Source: Pandoraea commovens (GTDB lineage: Bacteria > Pseudomonadota > Gammaproteobacteria > Burkholderiales > Burkholderiaceae). Taken from it: a stretch of 64,000 bases of DNA. The notes beneath the pieces were generated by a model. The model was not told the origin of the DNA, made no database searches, and was given only the letters and a program-made list of their open reading frames with translations. This document shows positions 23,823 to 33,394 of this stretch, in pieces (the first letter of the stretch is position 1; every line of letters starts with the position of its first letter). Location of the stretch: assembly GCF_902459615.1 (NCBI RefSeq), contig NZ_CABPSA010000001.1, forward strand, positions 558,001 to 622,000, in the 5' to 3' direction. The position numbers and the translations under genes are program-made.

Positions 23823-24666
23823 ACGCATCGGTCTCGTACGCGAGACCGTACCCGCCCTTCGAGCGACGAATCCTCGCGAACCCGAGCTCGCCGAGATGCA
23901 TCCCCGCGATCAGCACGCCGTCAGCGCTGACGCCATCGAGCAACCGGGAGCGGGTTGCCGCAGCAAGCGAGGCATCCTGATCGAACGCAATCGTGACATC
24001 GGGCCGCTGGATCTGGATATGCGGGAAGTGCACGATATCGCCCCAGACGAGCAGCCCCGCGTCAGCCGATTCGATGAGAAAGCCGGTGTGGCCCTCCGTG
24101 TGCCCGGGCAGCGACATCGCCTGAATGCCGGGGAGTACTTCACCGGCGCGAAAGGTGCGCAGTTGTTCGCGATACCCTTCGAAGACGCCGCGTGCGATCC
24201 GGAAGTTGCCACGCGCCCGTTCGCTTGCGCGCGCCAGATGGGCATCGTTCTGCCAGAACCCGATCTCTCGCTCATCGACGACAAGCTCGGCGTTCGGGAA
24301 TGCGCGTTGCCCATCCGGCGTCATCAGCCCACCGACATGATCCGGATGCGCGTGAGTGAGCAGCACCGTATCGATGGCTTCCGGTGCGATGCCCGCATGC
24401 CGAAGGTTCGCGTTCAGATGGCCCCCCCACTGCTTGATGCCACCCGCCCCGCTGTCGATGAGAACTGTGCGTCCCCCGCCTTGCACCACGTAACAGTTGA
24501 TGTGGACGGCTGCTGGATCGGGCTCACCGGCAGCACGCTGAATGCTCTCGGCGTCGGTAGCGTCGATATTCGACAGGAAGTCGAAGCTCGCCGTGAGGTA
24601 GCCGTCGCTGATGGCGGTGACGGTGAAATCGCCGATCCGCTGGCGCGGGAAGTGAGGGAATGACAT
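23821..24666 (-). CDS. Metallo-beta-lactamase-fold hydrolase
   Basis: This 281-residue protein starts at ATG 24666 (AGGAG 7 nt upstream). It has the MBL metal motif THAHPDH (in LLTHAHPDHVGG), a second His in 'LPGHTEGHTG', an Asp in 'LVWGDIVHFP' and a last His in 'GMHLGELG'. It resembles the AHL-lactonase/arylsulfatase-like group of soluble MBL hydrolases, without a signal peptide. The substrate cannot be read from sequence. It is followed upstream on the same strand, 48 bp away, by a small dimeric-barrel-like gene, and a LysR gene is divergent from the pair. Confidence 0.87.
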   Translation of the reverse strand: MSFPHFPRQRIGDFTVTAISDGYLTASFDFLSNIDATDAESIQRAAGEPDPAAVHINCYVVQGGGRTVLIDSGAGGIKQWGGHLNANLRHAGIAPEAIDTVLLTHAHPDHVGGLMTPDGQRAFPNAELVVDEREIGFWQNDAHLARASERARGNFRIARGVFEGYREQLRTFRAGEVLPGIQAMSLPGHTEGHTGFLIESADAGLLVWGDIVHFPHIQIQRPDVTIAFDQDASLAAATRSRLLDGVSADGVLIAGMHLGELGFARIRRSKGGYGLAYETDA

Positions 24667-24714
24667 CTTGCGACTCCTGAACGGGTAGTGGCGCACGTCG
24701 AGATTCGGCGCGCC

Positions 24715-25245
24715 TCAGCGCAGCATCTCGCTGCGGGTCAGTTGTTCGCCCATCGGCGCGTAGAGATGCACGCCTTGCGGCGGTTCGGCGAGACGCGCGG
24801 CATCGTCTGTCGACACCACGGCAAGCCACCGGTGCGCCGGTGCTTTCTCCAGCGCCACCGCGTGCATGGCGAGCGGCTTAAGCCCCATGTCGACCAGCGG
24901 CTCAGGTCCGCTCGCGCAAAGCGCCAGACGCTCGCGCGTCTGCACGACAGGCGCCAAGCCGATGTCGCTGTACAGATTTCGATGCCAGTCCGTGATGTGC
25001 TGCTGCCACCGCGCAAAGTTGCCACCGCCCTTCTGGCGATATTCGTCGCTGGTCAGCACGTCCAGCCCGTCGACAGTATGGATGGCGAGATACACAGGGC
25101 ATCCCTCTGTGACCGCCTTGAATCGTTGCGACGATTGAAAACCCGTCACCGAAATGAGGGCGGGCAGCTTTTCGCGACTGTAGAAGTCGTTCCATTCGGC
25201 CTCGCTTGCAGGGTCGGCGAAGGTGCATTCGACGGTGTAGATCAT
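24715..25245 (-). CDS. Hypothetical protein with ferredoxin-like (EthD/DUF4286-type) fold
   Basis: This 176-residue soluble protein starts at ATG 25245 (MIYTVECTF); the frame extends to 25281 but the extra 12 residues look non-coding. Two half-repeats are suggested: 'YTVECTFADPASEAEWNDFYSREKLPALISVTGFQSSQRF' is typical of dimeric alpha/beta-barrel proteins (EthD, DUF4286), and the C-terminal half repeats beta strands with 'HAVALEKAPAHRWLAVVS'. It is probably co-transcribed with the MBL-fold hydrolase and may be its companion in one catabolic step. Function unknown. Confidence 0.65.
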   Translation of the reverse strand: MIYTVECTFADPASEAEWNDFYSREKLPALISVTGFQSSQRFKAVTEGCPVYLAIHTVDGLDVLTSDEYRQKGGGNFARWQQHITDWHRNLYSDIGLAPVVQTRERLALCASGPEPLVDMGLKPLAMHAVALEKAPAHRWLAVVSTDDAARLAEPPQGVHLYAPMGEQLTRSEMLR

Positions 25246-25301
25246 GATGTCTCGTCGTTCCGGGAGGTTGGGCATTCGCACGAGAATTGTGCGTTTTCAT
25301 T

Positions 25302-25316
25302 GCATGAACGTAATGC
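25302..25316. promoter_or_regulatory. Possible LysR operator in divergent region
   Basis: GCAT-N7-ATGC dyad in an AT-rich stretch of the 168-bp gap between the divergent hypothetical/MBL pair and the LysR gene at 25414. Short arms, so weak evidence. Confidence 0.35.
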
Positions 25317-25413
25317 TAATCTGGCATTTTCCACGTCCATAACGATTTCCGATCAGTCTTCAGTGATATTTAATCAAGCTGACTGCCATCGCCCTCCCAC
25401 CGACCAAACCCAG

Positions 25414-26307
25414 ATGCGACGCAAAATCCCAAGCCATTCCGCCCTGCTCGCCTTCGAGGCCGCCGCCCGGCACGGGAGCTTCGCGCGTGCCGCCGACGAG
25501 CTGGCTCGCACCGAAGGCGCCGTTAGCCGTCAGATCGGACGGCTGGAGGAATTTCTGGGGGTGACGTTGTTCGAGCGCATCGGCAACCGGGTACGGTTGC
25601 TGCCGAACGGTGCGCGATATGCCTCGCAGGTGCGTGAAACGCTGGACCGGCTGGAGCGGGACAGCCTGTATCTGATGGGGCAACCGACCGAGGGCGCAAG
25701 TCTCGATATTGCGGCGACACCGACCTTCGCCACGCGCTGGCTCATTCCTCGGTTAGCGCGTTTTCAGGACCAGCATCCGAATATCACGGTCCATCTTTCG
25801 GAATGCATGGAACCGTTCCTGCTGGCAGGCAGCGGGTTCGACGCGGCGATCCATTTCGAGCATCCGGCATGGGCCGGGATGCACGTGCATCGTCTGCTGG
25901 AGGAAGTGCTGATTCCGGTGTGCAGTCCGTCGCTGTTAGCCCGAGCGGGGGAAGGCGCAACACTGGACGATCTGCCGCGCCTACATCGTCGCCAGAATCC
26001 GGACGCCTGGCAGCACTACGCGCAGGGTACCGCCATCACGCTGACGAACTCTGCCGTAGGCGCACGTTACGACCTTCACTCGATGCTGATCGAGGCCGCA
26101 TTGGCCGGTCTGGGCGTAGCGCTGGTGCCGCGTCTTTACATCGGGGTCGAGCTTGAACAAGGCCGTTTGGTCGCACCGTGGCCGCAGGACAGCGCGGTGG
26201 CAAAGAACTTCTGTCTCGTGCTGCCCGAACCGCTCGAACTGGCCCAGGGACCGATTCGCACGTTCTCGGACTGGCTGCTCGATGAGGCAGGCACAATGCC
26301 TGCCTGA
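25414..26307 (+). CDS. LysR-family transcriptional regulator, GcvA-like
   Basis: This 297-residue LTTR starts at ATG 25414 (MRRKIPSHSALLAFEAAARHGSFARAADELARTEGAVSRQI). The long frame from 24688 is antisense to the neighbouring gene and is rejected. The 'P-L-AL-AFEAAARHGSF-RAA-EL--T-GAVSRQI' start is the GcvA/AmpR-like subgroup. It is divergent from the hypothetical/MBL pair, its likely target. A 9-bp perfect stem-loop spans its stop codon. Confidence 0.9.
   Translation: MRRKIPSHSALLAFEAAARHGSFARAADELARTEGAVSRQIGRLEEFLGVTLFERIGNRVRLLPNGARYASQVRETLDRLERDSLYLMGQPTEGASLDIAATPTFATRWLIPRLARFQDQHPNITVHLSECMEPFLLAGSGFDAAIHFEHPAWAGMHVHRLLEEVLIPVCSPSLLARAGEGATLDDLPRLHRRQNPDAWQHYAQGTAITLTNSAVGARYDLHSMLIEAALAGLGVALVPRLYIGVELEQGRLVAPWPQDSAVAKNFCLVLPEPLELAQGPIRTFSDWLLDEAGTMPA
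26285..26305 (+). terminator. 9-bp stem-loop spanning the LysR stop codon
   Basis: AGGCAGGCA and TGCCTGCCT form a perfect 9-bp stem with a CAA loop at the very end of the LysR reading frame. No T-run follows. It probably stabilises or ends the transcript before the convergent TSUP gene. Confidence 0.5.
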
Positions 26308-26349
26308 AGTCCAAAGGTCAATTGGGCGACAGATGCGCCCTTAGTCAAT

Positions 26350-27102
26350 TCAGCGCCACGCCGCACTCAGCATCACGCCGCCGGAGACGACCAGCATCGT
26401 GTCAAGCAAGCGCTGGAAGACGTTCGGCGTAATGCCGAGGACGAAGCGCTTGCCGAGCATCGTGCCCAGCATCAGCGTCATGCCGACGATGAGACCATTG
26501 GCCCAGGCTTCGGGCGGCAACGCGCCCAGTCCCGAGAACATCAACACCTTGGCCACGTAGATGAAGACAGAGCTGGCCGACTCCGCGCCGAGGAAGGCAC
26601 CGCCCGACAGGCCGTAAGCGGCGAATGCGGGAACGCTGAGCGGCCCCGTCGACAACACGATGCCCGTCAGGAAGCCGATCACCGCGCCCACCGCCGCCAA
26701 CTGCCAGAGCGACAGACGAAATTGATGGCGCCGAAGGAAATGCCGGGTCGGCACCATGGCGACGAAGAATAACCCCAGCGCGATATCGACGGCGGTCGAC
26801 GGGAGGCTCCAGAGCGTCTTCGCACCGAGCGCCGCTGCCGGTGCGCCCGGCACCGAGTAAGCCAGCACGGCGCGCCAGTCGATCTCGCGCCACCACGCCA
26901 CTACCTTCGAGAGATTGCCGACGATGGCCGCGACGGCCATGATCGGCACCGCCTGTTTCGGACCGTACGTGTACACCAGCACCGGCAGCAGCATCATCGA
27001 CGATCCCGTGCCGACCACCCCGCTGACCGCCCCCGCCGCCGTGCCGACGATGGCGATCATGACCATGCCCCACGCGTGTCCCGCCAAGAATCCTGCCAAC
27101 AT
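26350..27102 (-). CDS. TSUP-family (TauE/SafE) membrane transporter
   Basis: This 250-residue protein has about eight hydrophobic segments. ATG 27102 (GAGG 5 nt upstream) is preferred over a GTG at 27132. Repeat-type TSUP motifs are visible: 'GAVSGVVGTGSSMMLLPVLV' at helix 1-2 and 'GFLTGIVLSTGPLSVPAFAAYGLSGGAFLGAESA' at the middle repeat. The family exports or imports sulfite, sulfoacetate or related organosulfur anions. It is divergent from the LysR gene at 27273. Confidence 0.87.
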   Translation of the reverse strand: MLAGFLAGHAWGMVMIAIVGTAAGAVSGVVGTGSSMMLLPVLVYTYGPKQAVPIMAVAAIVGNLSKVVAWWREIDWRAVLAYSVPGAPAAALGAKTLWSLPSTAVDIALGLFFVAMVPTRHFLRRHQFRLSLWQLAAVGAVIGFLTGIVLSTGPLSVPAFAAYGLSGGAFLGAESASSVFIYVAKVLMFSGLGALPPEAWANGLIVGMTLMLGTMLGKRFVLGITPNVFQRLLDTMLVVSGGVMLSAAWR

Positions 27103-27272
27103 CCGTGCCTCGCGATTTGCCGATTCCCTCACGCTATCAAGCCGTCTCAGGCAGCGTGAACCTTAGCCGCGACGATAAAGCATGATGCACACTCACACCA
27201 TCGACAAATTCGCCGCCCTTCTGTGATAAAAAGTCACAGTTCATTGACGACGTCGCCTTCCAGAGCCCCAAC

Positions 27273-28256
27273 ATGTCGCGCCAACTACCGCCGTTGCATG
27301 CCCTGCGTGTTTTCGAAACCGCCGCACGCGCCGAGAGCCTCAGCGCCGCCGCGCAGGAACTGTCGATCACGCACGGTGCCGTGAGCCGTCAGATCGCCCT
27401 GCTCGAAGAGTGGCTGGGGCAAACGTTGTTCGTTCGTCAGGGGCAGCGCAATGTCGCGACGGACCACGCAAGGGCCTTCGCAGCCGAGATCAGCGCAGCG
27501 TTCGACCTGATTGGCGACGCAGCGCTGCGCTTCGGCAAAGCGCCGCAAACGCGCGTGGTGCGTGTCAACGCCCAGACCACGCTTGCGATGCACTGGCTCA
27601 TCGCGCGGCTGCCTGCATTTCATGCGGCCCACCCGGATGTGCAGGTGGTCGTCACCACGTCGAGCGGGGCCGATCCGGCGTTTCGCGGCGGGTTCGACGT
27701 CGCCATCCGGCGCGATCCGCCGCCACGTCCCGAATGGCAGCCTTATGAAAGGACGCTGTTGTTCACCGAACGCGCAAGCGTCGTGGCCGCCCCCTCGCTG
27801 CTGGAAGCGTTGCCATTACGTCGACTGAAAGATCTGGCGAAGCACACCTTCGTCGCCACGCAGACGCGCGTGGGTGCCTGGGAAGACTGGTTGAGTGTGG
27901 CAGGTGTGCCTGCGCTTCGGCCGGTGCGATTCCACCGCTTCGACCACTATCACGTGAGCTTGCAGGCGGTGGTGGATGGTCTGGGGCTGGGGATTGGCTG
28001 CACGCCGACGCTCGATCGGGAACTGGCTGCCGGTCGCCTCGTCATGCCGTTTCCTGACATACAGGCCGCCGGCGCGACCTACGTCACGCTCGTGCCGCGC
28101 GACGCCGACAAATCAAGACCGTTGCGGGATTTCCTGACGTGGGTGCATGAAGCAGCACATGAAGCTGAGCGCGCCCCTGCCGCAACGGTTACGCCGCCGG
28201 CCCGACGCTCCACTTCCCGGGCGACACGCCGAACGCGCGACGGAAGTACCGGGTGA
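27273..28256 (+). CDS. LysR-family transcriptional regulator with antisense-derived tail
   Basis: This is a 327-residue LTTR of the GcvA-like type (MSRQLPPLHALRVFETAARAESLSAAAQELSITHGAVSRQIALLEEWLG). The normal LTTR domain ends near residue 303 ('LRDFLTWVHEAAHEAE'). The last 22-24 residues (Ser/Thr/Arg-rich) are read from DNA that is antisense to the end of the convergent AraC gene: the two coding regions overlap tail to tail by 68 bp (28189-28256). The extension is unlikely to be structured. It is divergent from the TSUP transporter, a probable target. Confidence 0.9.
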   Translation: MSRQLPPLHALRVFETAARAESLSAAAQELSITHGAVSRQIALLEEWLGQTLFVRQGQRNVATDHARAFAAEISAAFDLIGDAALRFGKAPQTRVVRVNAQTTLAMHWLIARLPAFHAAHPDVQVVVTTSSGADPAFRGGFDVAIRRDPPPRPEWQPYERTLLFTERASVVAAPSLLEALPLRRLKDLAKHTFVATQTRVGAWEDWLSVAGVPALRPVRFHRFDHYHVSLQAVVDGLGLGIGCTPTLDRELAAGRLVMPFPDIQAAGATYVTLVPRDADKSRPLRDFLTWVHEAAHEAERAPAATVTPPARRSTSRATRRTRDGSTG

Positions 28257-29079
28257 AGTGCGACAGATCGTTGAAGCCCTGTGCGAGTGCGACGTCCGTC
28301 GCCGAAGCCCCGGCGCGCAGGGCGGGCAGCGCTCGCACGAGACGCAACTGATTGCGCCACGCGTGCGGTGCCAGTCCAGTCTCCCGGGAGAACAGGCGCG
28401 CCGCATGGAACGGCGAAAGATCGACGGCTTCGGCGAGTGCCGTGAGTGAGAGCGATTCGGTGAGATCGGCCGACAGACGCGCTTTCATCGTCTCGACGCG
28501 CACGGCGTCGCGGTGCATCTGCAACGTCGGCACGCGCGCCTGCGCATGACGGACCAGCATCATCGACACGGCTTCGATCAGTACGCTTTCGGCCAGCAGC
28601 GGATCTGCGCCGATCTGAAGCAGTCGATGCGCTTCAAGCAGACGGTCCAAGGCCTGCACGTCGTAAATGACGTGTTCGCCGAACCAGGGCATCGCTTCGT
28701 CCACCGACGACGGCCCGCCCCGCATATCCAGCGGGCTTTCCAACTGACGTTGCACACCCTGCACGAAGCCGACGGGCAGGTAAAACACGCGATAACGCCA
28801 GCCGAAGTCTGTTTCCCGCGCGCCCGTGTGGACTTCGCCGGGATGGATGATGGCGATGGACCCGGCGTCCGCCACGTGCTCGCCGCCGCGATAGGCGTAG
28901 CGCTCCGCTCCGGCCACGATGCACGCGAACGTGTACGTGTCGTGCCAGTGCGGCGCGAACGTATGGTCGTTGTATTCGGCCGTGAGCATGTCGCCTCCGG
29001 GTACGAGCGTCGAGCGCCAGTACAAAGGGGCATTGCGGAACGGCTGAAACGGTTGAACGGGCTGAAACAAGGCATCCAT
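28189..29079 (-). CDS. AraC-family transcriptional regulator
   Basis: This 296-residue protein starts at ATG 29079 (MDALFQPVQPFQP); the frame to 29172 adds an Arg/Pro-rich non-coding stretch. It has an N-terminal AraC-type cupin sensor (about 20-110: 'EYNDHTFAPHWHDTYTFACIVAGAERYAYRGGEHVADAGSIAIIHPGEVHTG') and a C-terminal pair of HTH motifs (about 205-290), with 'DVALAQGFNDLSHFTRYFRRAFGVSPGKW' as the family signature. The cupin His cluster resembles regulators that bind small organic ligands. It ends 68 bp inside the convergent LysR gene. Confidence 0.92.
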   Translation of the reverse strand: MDALFQPVQPFQPFRNAPLYWRSTLVPGGDMLTAEYNDHTFAPHWHDTYTFACIVAGAERYAYRGGEHVADAGSIAIIHPGEVHTGARETDFGWRYRVFYLPVGFVQGVQRQLESPLDMRGGPSSVDEAMPWFGEHVIYDVQALDRLLEAHRLLQIGADPLLAESVLIEAVSMMLVRHAQARVPTLQMHRDAVRVETMKARLSADLTESLSLTALAEAVDLSPFHAARLFSRETGLAPHAWRNQLRLVRALPALRAGASATDVALAQGFNDLSHFTRYFRRAFGVSPGKWSVGPAA

Positions 29080-29156
29080 GTCCGCTACTTTACACTGCGC
29101 CGTACACGGCCGTCCGGGAGCACGAGGACGGCCGGAGGCGGCCACAATCCTCGCGG

Positions 29157-29846
29157 CTAGACGTCTGCCCACATGCGCAACAGGTTGTGATAACTACCTG
29201 TCAACTGCACCAGCGATTCGCCGTAGACCTGATCGGCCCCCTGCTGTGTCATGCGCTGAATCGCTACGTCCATGTCGAACAGGACGCTACGCTGGGCGTC
29301 GTCACGAACCAGACTCTCGATCCAGAAGAACGAGGCCAGCCGCACGCCCCGCGTGACCGGATTGACCTTGTGCACGCTCGTACCTGGGTAAAGCACCATG
29401 TGACCGGCAGGCAGCTTGACGGCACGCTCGCCGAAGCTATCGCGCACGACCAGTTCGCCGCCGTCGTAGCTATCCGGATCCGCGAGGAACAAGGTAGCGG
29501 ACAAGTCCGTGCGAACCCGCTCGCGCACGCCCTTGATGCCACGCACGGCATTGTCGACGTGATAGCCGAACGCCTCACCGCCTTCGTACCGGTTGAACAG
29601 CGGCGGATAGATCCGGCGCGGCAGCGCGGCCGACATGAACACGGCGTCCTGCGACAGACGCCGCAGAATCTCGTCGCCCAGACGACGCCCCCACGGGTCG
29701 TCTTCCGAAAGCTGCCGGTTTTCCTTCGCCTGTGCCGACTGCATGCCCGCCGTCGCTTTACCGTCGACCCACGTTTGCGCCTGCAATTGCTCGCACAAAG
29801 CGCGCGCTTCGTCGCGGCTGAAGACGCCGGGAATCTCGATCATCAT
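29157..29846 (-). CDS. piuC: PKHD-type Fe(II)/2-oxoglutarate dioxygenase, PiuC/YbiX family
   Basis: This 229-residue protein has the double-stranded beta-helix dioxygenase motif HxD (YHVDNAVRG) with distal His in '[17 protein letters not shown]', where the Arg binds 2-oxoglutarate. The C-terminus '[15 protein letters not shown]' is typical of PiuC/YbiX. In pseudomonads piuC is iron-repressed and sits next to the TonB receptor gene piuA; here it lies 26 bp downstream of a TonB-dependent siderophore receptor on the same strand, the same arrangement. It probably helps in iron release or receptor-linked chemistry; its substrate is not known. Confidence 0.92.
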   Translation of the reverse strand: MMIEIPGVFSRDEARALCEQLQAQTWVDGKATAGMQSAQAKENRQLSEDDPWGRRLGDEILRRLSQDAVFMSAALPRRIYPPLFNRYEGGEAFGYHVDNAVRGIKGVRERVRTDLSATLFLADPDSYDGGELVVRDSFGERAVKLPAGHMVLYPGTSVHKVNPVTRGVRLASFFWIESLVRDDAQRSVLFDMDVAIQRMTQQGADQVYGESLVQLTGSYHNLLRMWADV

Positions 29847-29872
29847 GGTGCTTTCTCCTGCGCTCGGTACGC

Positions 29873-32365
29873 TTAGAACGCAATATCCGCGCTGACCGTC
29901 ACCGTGCGTCCTGCGCCCGGCACGCCGTACAACTGGAAGCCGTCGAGCGATGCGCCGATCTGTGCGTAATAGAACTTGTTGAACACGTTGTTCAGGTTCA
30001 GGTTGACGTGCACATGACGGTTCACGCGATAGCGCGCCGCGAGGTTATGCACCCAGTAGCTCGGCGCTTTTTCGTTGTCCGCCGTGTAGATCGGGTTCAC
30101 TCCCGACGGGCCCGACGCGTTGCTGCTGTTGTTGTTCTGACCGCCGACATAGAGGTTGTCCGTATAGCGGCGATGCCCCACGTACTGCACGCCGTAGCTG
30201 AGCGCGAGGTCCGGCGTGACCTGGTAGGACGTCCAGATCGATCCGCTCCAGTCCGGCACGTTGGCCGCCTCCGCCCCCTCGTTCGCGCCCTTGGTGATAC
30301 GGCTCTTCATGCGCGAGATGCCCGCGAAGATCGACCACTTGTCGGTGATATTGCCCTGCAAGCCGAGTTCGACACCGTCGACGCGCTTGGCTGGCAGCGC
30401 CCGCACGGGCGACGTGTCGTCGCTCGTGTACTGCCACGAGTTGCTCAGTTCGGTACGGAAGACCGCCGCGGTCAGGCCGAGTGCGCCGCCCGCCAGATCC
30501 CACTTCGTGCCCAGCTCGTACGTCTGCGACGTCGCCGGGTCGTATTTGGCCGTCGTCGCCGTGCCATAGATCAGGTTGTTCGTGCTCGCGCCAATGGCGG
30601 TCGGCTGCGTCGCGCGGCTGTACGACACGTAGATGCTGCCCGGTTCGACCGGCTTGTAGACGAGACCCGCACGGCCGCTCCACGCACCGTTGGTGCTCGA
30701 CGTGAGCGTGGCACCCGTCGGCGAGTTCGTCTCCGCACGCCAGCGGTCGTAGCGCAGCGACGCGAGCACCTGCCAGTGAGGCGACAGCGTGATCGTGTCG
30801 CTGGCGAAGATGGCGGCGTCGTTGACGGTCGAACTCGACTGGTTGTTGCCCTCCATCGACCAGGTGCCCGCGAATGAATTCGACGGATTCGCCATGTTGA
30901 AGAACATGTCCCCCGCCGGGATGTAGGCCGCGCGCGGGTTGCCGCCGTAAGTCTCGCGATACAACTCGAAGCCGGTCACCACGTCGTGCTTGAACGGTCC
31001 GGTGTTCGCCGTGAACTTGAGATCGGTCTGGTTATCGAGAATCTGATAACGCGTGGAGTTACCGAAGTTGCTGCCGCGCAGAATGCCGTACTGTGCGCCT
31101 GTCAGCGTGTAATCGGTGTACGAATTCACGCCACCGATGTTGGACAACGGCCCCACGCCCGCATAACCGAGCGTGGCGCACCGCGTGCCGGAGCAAACCT
31201 TATTGCCGTTGGCGGTCGCCGCGAAAAAGCGCGCGGGCGACAGCACGGAGAAGTTGTCCGTGCGCTGCCAGCGCAGTTGGCTGCGAATCCGTGTGGTGTC
31301 GTTGAAGTCGTGCTCGACGCGCCCTGAGAGCGACGTGCTTTCGGTCTGCTGCGTGTAGATGCCCGCCGCGCCGTACCAGTTGCTCTGTTGCACACCCGGC
31401 ATCAGTTGCCCGCCGGTGCCGCGCTGAATCGGCAGCCCCGTATCGGGCACGTTGTTGTCCTTCTGATGGAAAACGTCGAAAATCACGCGCGTGCTGGTGC
31501 CCAGCCCCAGACCCAGCGACGCCGCGATGCCATAGCGGTCGTTCTTCACTTCGTCACGACCGGCCACGCCGTTGTGGTGCGACATGAGGTTCAGACGCAG
31601 CGCCGTGGAATCGCCGAGTTGCTGATTCAGGTCGGCGGTCATGCGGCGGTAGTTGTCGCTCCCCAGTCCGAACGAGGACCGATAGAAGCTGCCGAGTTCG
31701 GCTTCCTTCGACACGAGATTGACGGAGCCGCCCAGCGCCGCCACACCCGACTCGATGGTGCCGGTGCCTTTGTAGACCTCCACACGATCCAGATCGAACG
31801 TGTCGTTACGGCTCGACAGACCGGCGTCGCGCACACCGTCGATGGTGATGCTCTGCTCGGACGAGAAGCCGCGAATCGAGAACAGGTCGCCCCACCCCAG
31901 GTTGCCCTCGCCCGACATGAACGTGATGCCGGGGACGTTCTTCAGAATGTCCTGCAACGACTGCGCGTTCTGCTCGTCGAGCACCTTCTTGGGCACGACC
32001 GTAATGCTCTGCGGGATGTCGCGCAGCGGTGCCGTGTACTTCGACGACGAGACGGTCTCGGCCTTGTAAGGCGCATCGACAGTGGCGGTGACGGACGTCG
32101 CGGGCAGCGCCACCGCATCCGCAGTGGTCTTCGCAGGGACCGCAGTGCCATTGGGCTGCGCGGCGGCCGACGCGTCCGTTGCCGGTGCCGTCTGCGCGGC
32201 TGCGTGCAACGACGCAGCGGCCAAAGCGGCGGCCAGAGTCATACGCGTGTTCAGACGCAGGCGAGATTGGCGCGCAGCCGTCTGCATCGCCGCCCCCAGC
32301 GGCTGTGCAAATGGCGAAAACGCGGTGTCGGCGGTGCCGGGTTCCATCGAATTCAAGTGCTTCAT
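29873..32365 (-). CDS. TonB-dependent siderophore receptor
   Basis: This is an outer-membrane receptor of about 830 residues from ATG 32365; a shorter start at Met59 of the longest frame, before '[24 protein letters not shown]', would also keep a signal peptide. It has a plug domain at about residues 95-220 ('[37 protein letters not shown]', '[19 protein letters not shown]') and a 22-strand barrel with the terminal 'VSADIAF' strand ending in Phe. The plug type is that of FhuE/FpvA/FoxA-like hydroxamate or mixed siderophore receptors. No N-terminal FecR-type signalling domain is seen. It is last but one in an ABC uptake operon. Confidence 0.93.
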   Translation of the reverse strand: MKHLNSMEPGTADTAFSPFAQPLGAAMQTAARQSRLRLNTRMTLAAALAAASLHAAAQTAPATDASAAAQPNGTAVPAKTTADAVALPATSVTATVDAPYKAETVSSSKYTAPLRDIPQSITVVPKKVLDEQNAQSLQDILKNVPGITFMSGEGNLGWGDLFSIRGFSSEQSITIDGVRDAGLSSRNDTFDLDRVEVYKGTGTIESGVAALGGSVNLVSKEAELGSFYRSSFGLGSDNYRRMTADLNQQLGDSTALRLNLMSHHNGVAGRDEVKNDRYGIAASLGLGLGTSTRVIFDVFHQKDNNVPDTGLPIQRGTGGQLMPGVQQSNWYGAAGIYTQQTESTSLSGRVEHDFNDTTRIRSQLRWQRTDNFSVLSPARFFAATANGNKVCSGTRCATLGYAGVGPLSNIGGVNSYTDYTLTGAQYGILRGSNFGNSTRYQILDNQTDLKFTANTGPFKHDVVTGFELYRETYGGNPRAAYIPAGDMFFNMANPSNSFAGTWSMEGNNQSSSTVNDAAIFASDTITLSPHWQVLASLRYDRWRAETNSPTGATLTSSTNGAWSGRAGLVYKPVEPGSIYVSYSRATQPTAIGASTNNLIYGTATTAKYDPATSQTYELGTKWDLAGGALGLTAAVFRTELSNSWQYTSDDTSPVRALPAKRVDGVELGLQGNITDKWSIFAGISRMKSRITKGANEGAEAANVPDWSGSIWTSYQVTPDLALSYGVQYVGHRRYTDNLYVGGQNNNSSNASGPSGVNPIYTADNEKAPSYWVHNLAARYRVNRHVHVNLNLNNVFNKFYYAQIGASLDGFQLYGVPGAGRTVTVSADIAF

Positions 32366-32395
32366 CTGGTGTTGTGCGTTATGAGATGAATAGAC

Positions 32396-32419
32396 AAAAA
32401 GCGTCCCCGCGCGCCGGGG
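32396..32419 (-). terminator. Hairpin plus T-run between ABC ATPase and receptor gene
   Basis: On the minus strand CCCCG-N5-CGGGG is followed by ACGC and five T (complement of AAAAA at 32396-32400). It lies in the 213-bp gap between the ATPase stop and the receptor start. It could be an intra-operon attenuating terminator separating receptor expression from the inner-membrane transporter, or the true end of the ABC operon. Confidence 0.5.
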
Positions 32420-32578
32420 TGTGCGACACCGCCGATGCGTTCGGACTGACTCGGACAACAAGGAAAGAAACGACGCGGCCGGCGTGGCGATGTGGCTGGG
32501 CGCACCGGTGCTGAGGCTGCTGTTCAGAGGACTTAAGCAGCGAAGCCCGGCGGGCCGCGTCGTGGTGGTGAACGGCGT

Positions 32579-33394
32579 CTAGACGGGTGTCACGACGTCG
32601 TCCACGATCAGTTGCGGCAGGCCGCGCGAGCAGCGCTCGACCCGGGCCTGCACGTCGAAAACGCGGGCGATGGCATCAGCCGTCACCACGTCCCCGACAT
32701 CGCCTGCGGCGACCACGCGTCCGTCGCGCAGCATCACGGCCGCATTGGCGTGACGCATGGCAATCGACAGGTCGTGCATGACCACCACGGTGATCATCTG
32801 ACGGGCCACGGTCTCGCGCGCAATGAGCCGCATCACCTGAAACTGGTGGTGCAAATCGAGCGCCGACAGCGGCTCGTCCAGGAGCAGGATGCGCGGCGCA
32901 CGAATCAGCGCCTGCGCCAACCCGACCAGTTGTCGCTGACCGCCGGAGAGTTCGTCGAGAAATCGCATGGCGAGCGCTTCGATCCCCAACTGGGTCAGCA
33001 ACGCCATGACGACGGCAGGTGTCGGTGCTGTCGCACTCACGGAATCGCGCGCGGCACGGCGCGCGCCATGCCCGGCGGCCAGCACCGATTCGAGCACGCG
33101 CAGATGCACCCCAGCGGGCAGTGCTTGCGGCAGATAAACGACATCGCGCGCAGGCGTACGGCCCGTGCAGCGGTGCAGGACCTCACCACCGAACGTCACT
33201 TCGCCGCGCCCGGACACGAGTCCGGCGAGCGTACGCAGCAGGGTCGATTTCCCCGAGCCGTTCGGGCCGAGCAGCGCGGTGACGCTGCCAGCAGGCAGCG
33301 GTGGCAGCGACACGTCATGCAGGATGTGACGACGGCCGAGCGTGACGTCGATGCCCGTCGCCGACAGGGCGAGTGTTTGAGACGATCCGATCAC
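32579..33394 (-). CDS. ABC transporter ATPase of iron-siderophore uptake system
   Basis: This 271-residue ATPase has Walker A GPNGSGKST (about residues 43-51), signature LSGGQRQL, Walker B ILLLDEPLSALD and an H-loop in 'TVVVMHDLS', the FecE/FhuC/BtuD type. It overlaps the permease stop by 4 bp (ATGA). It powers the import of Fe-siderophore through the FecCD permease. It carries a C-terminal Asp/Val-rich segment of about 20 residues ending DDVVTPV. Confidence 0.94.
   Translation of the reverse strand: MIGSSQTLALSATGIDVTLGRRHILHDVSLPPLPAGSVTALLGPNGSGKSTLLRTLAGLVSGRGEVTFGGEVLHRCTGRTPARDVVYLPQALPAGVHLRVLESVLAAGHGARRAARDSVSATAPTPAVVMALLTQLGIEALAMRFLDELSGGQRQLVGLAQALIRAPRILLLDEPLSALDLHHQFQVMRLIARETVARQMITVVVMHDLSIAMRHANAAVMLRDGRVVAAGDVGDVVTADAIARVFDVQARVERCSRGLPQLIVDDVVTPV

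Noticed and set aside
22639-24663. 674-codon frame crossing the MFS and MBL-fold genes
   Set aside because: Arg-rich, spans two convergent real genes in a shadow frame, no ribosome site or domain.
31388-32389. 333-codon frame antisense to the TonB receptor
   Set aside because: Composition is that of an antisense frame and the receptor motifs on the minus strand are clear.
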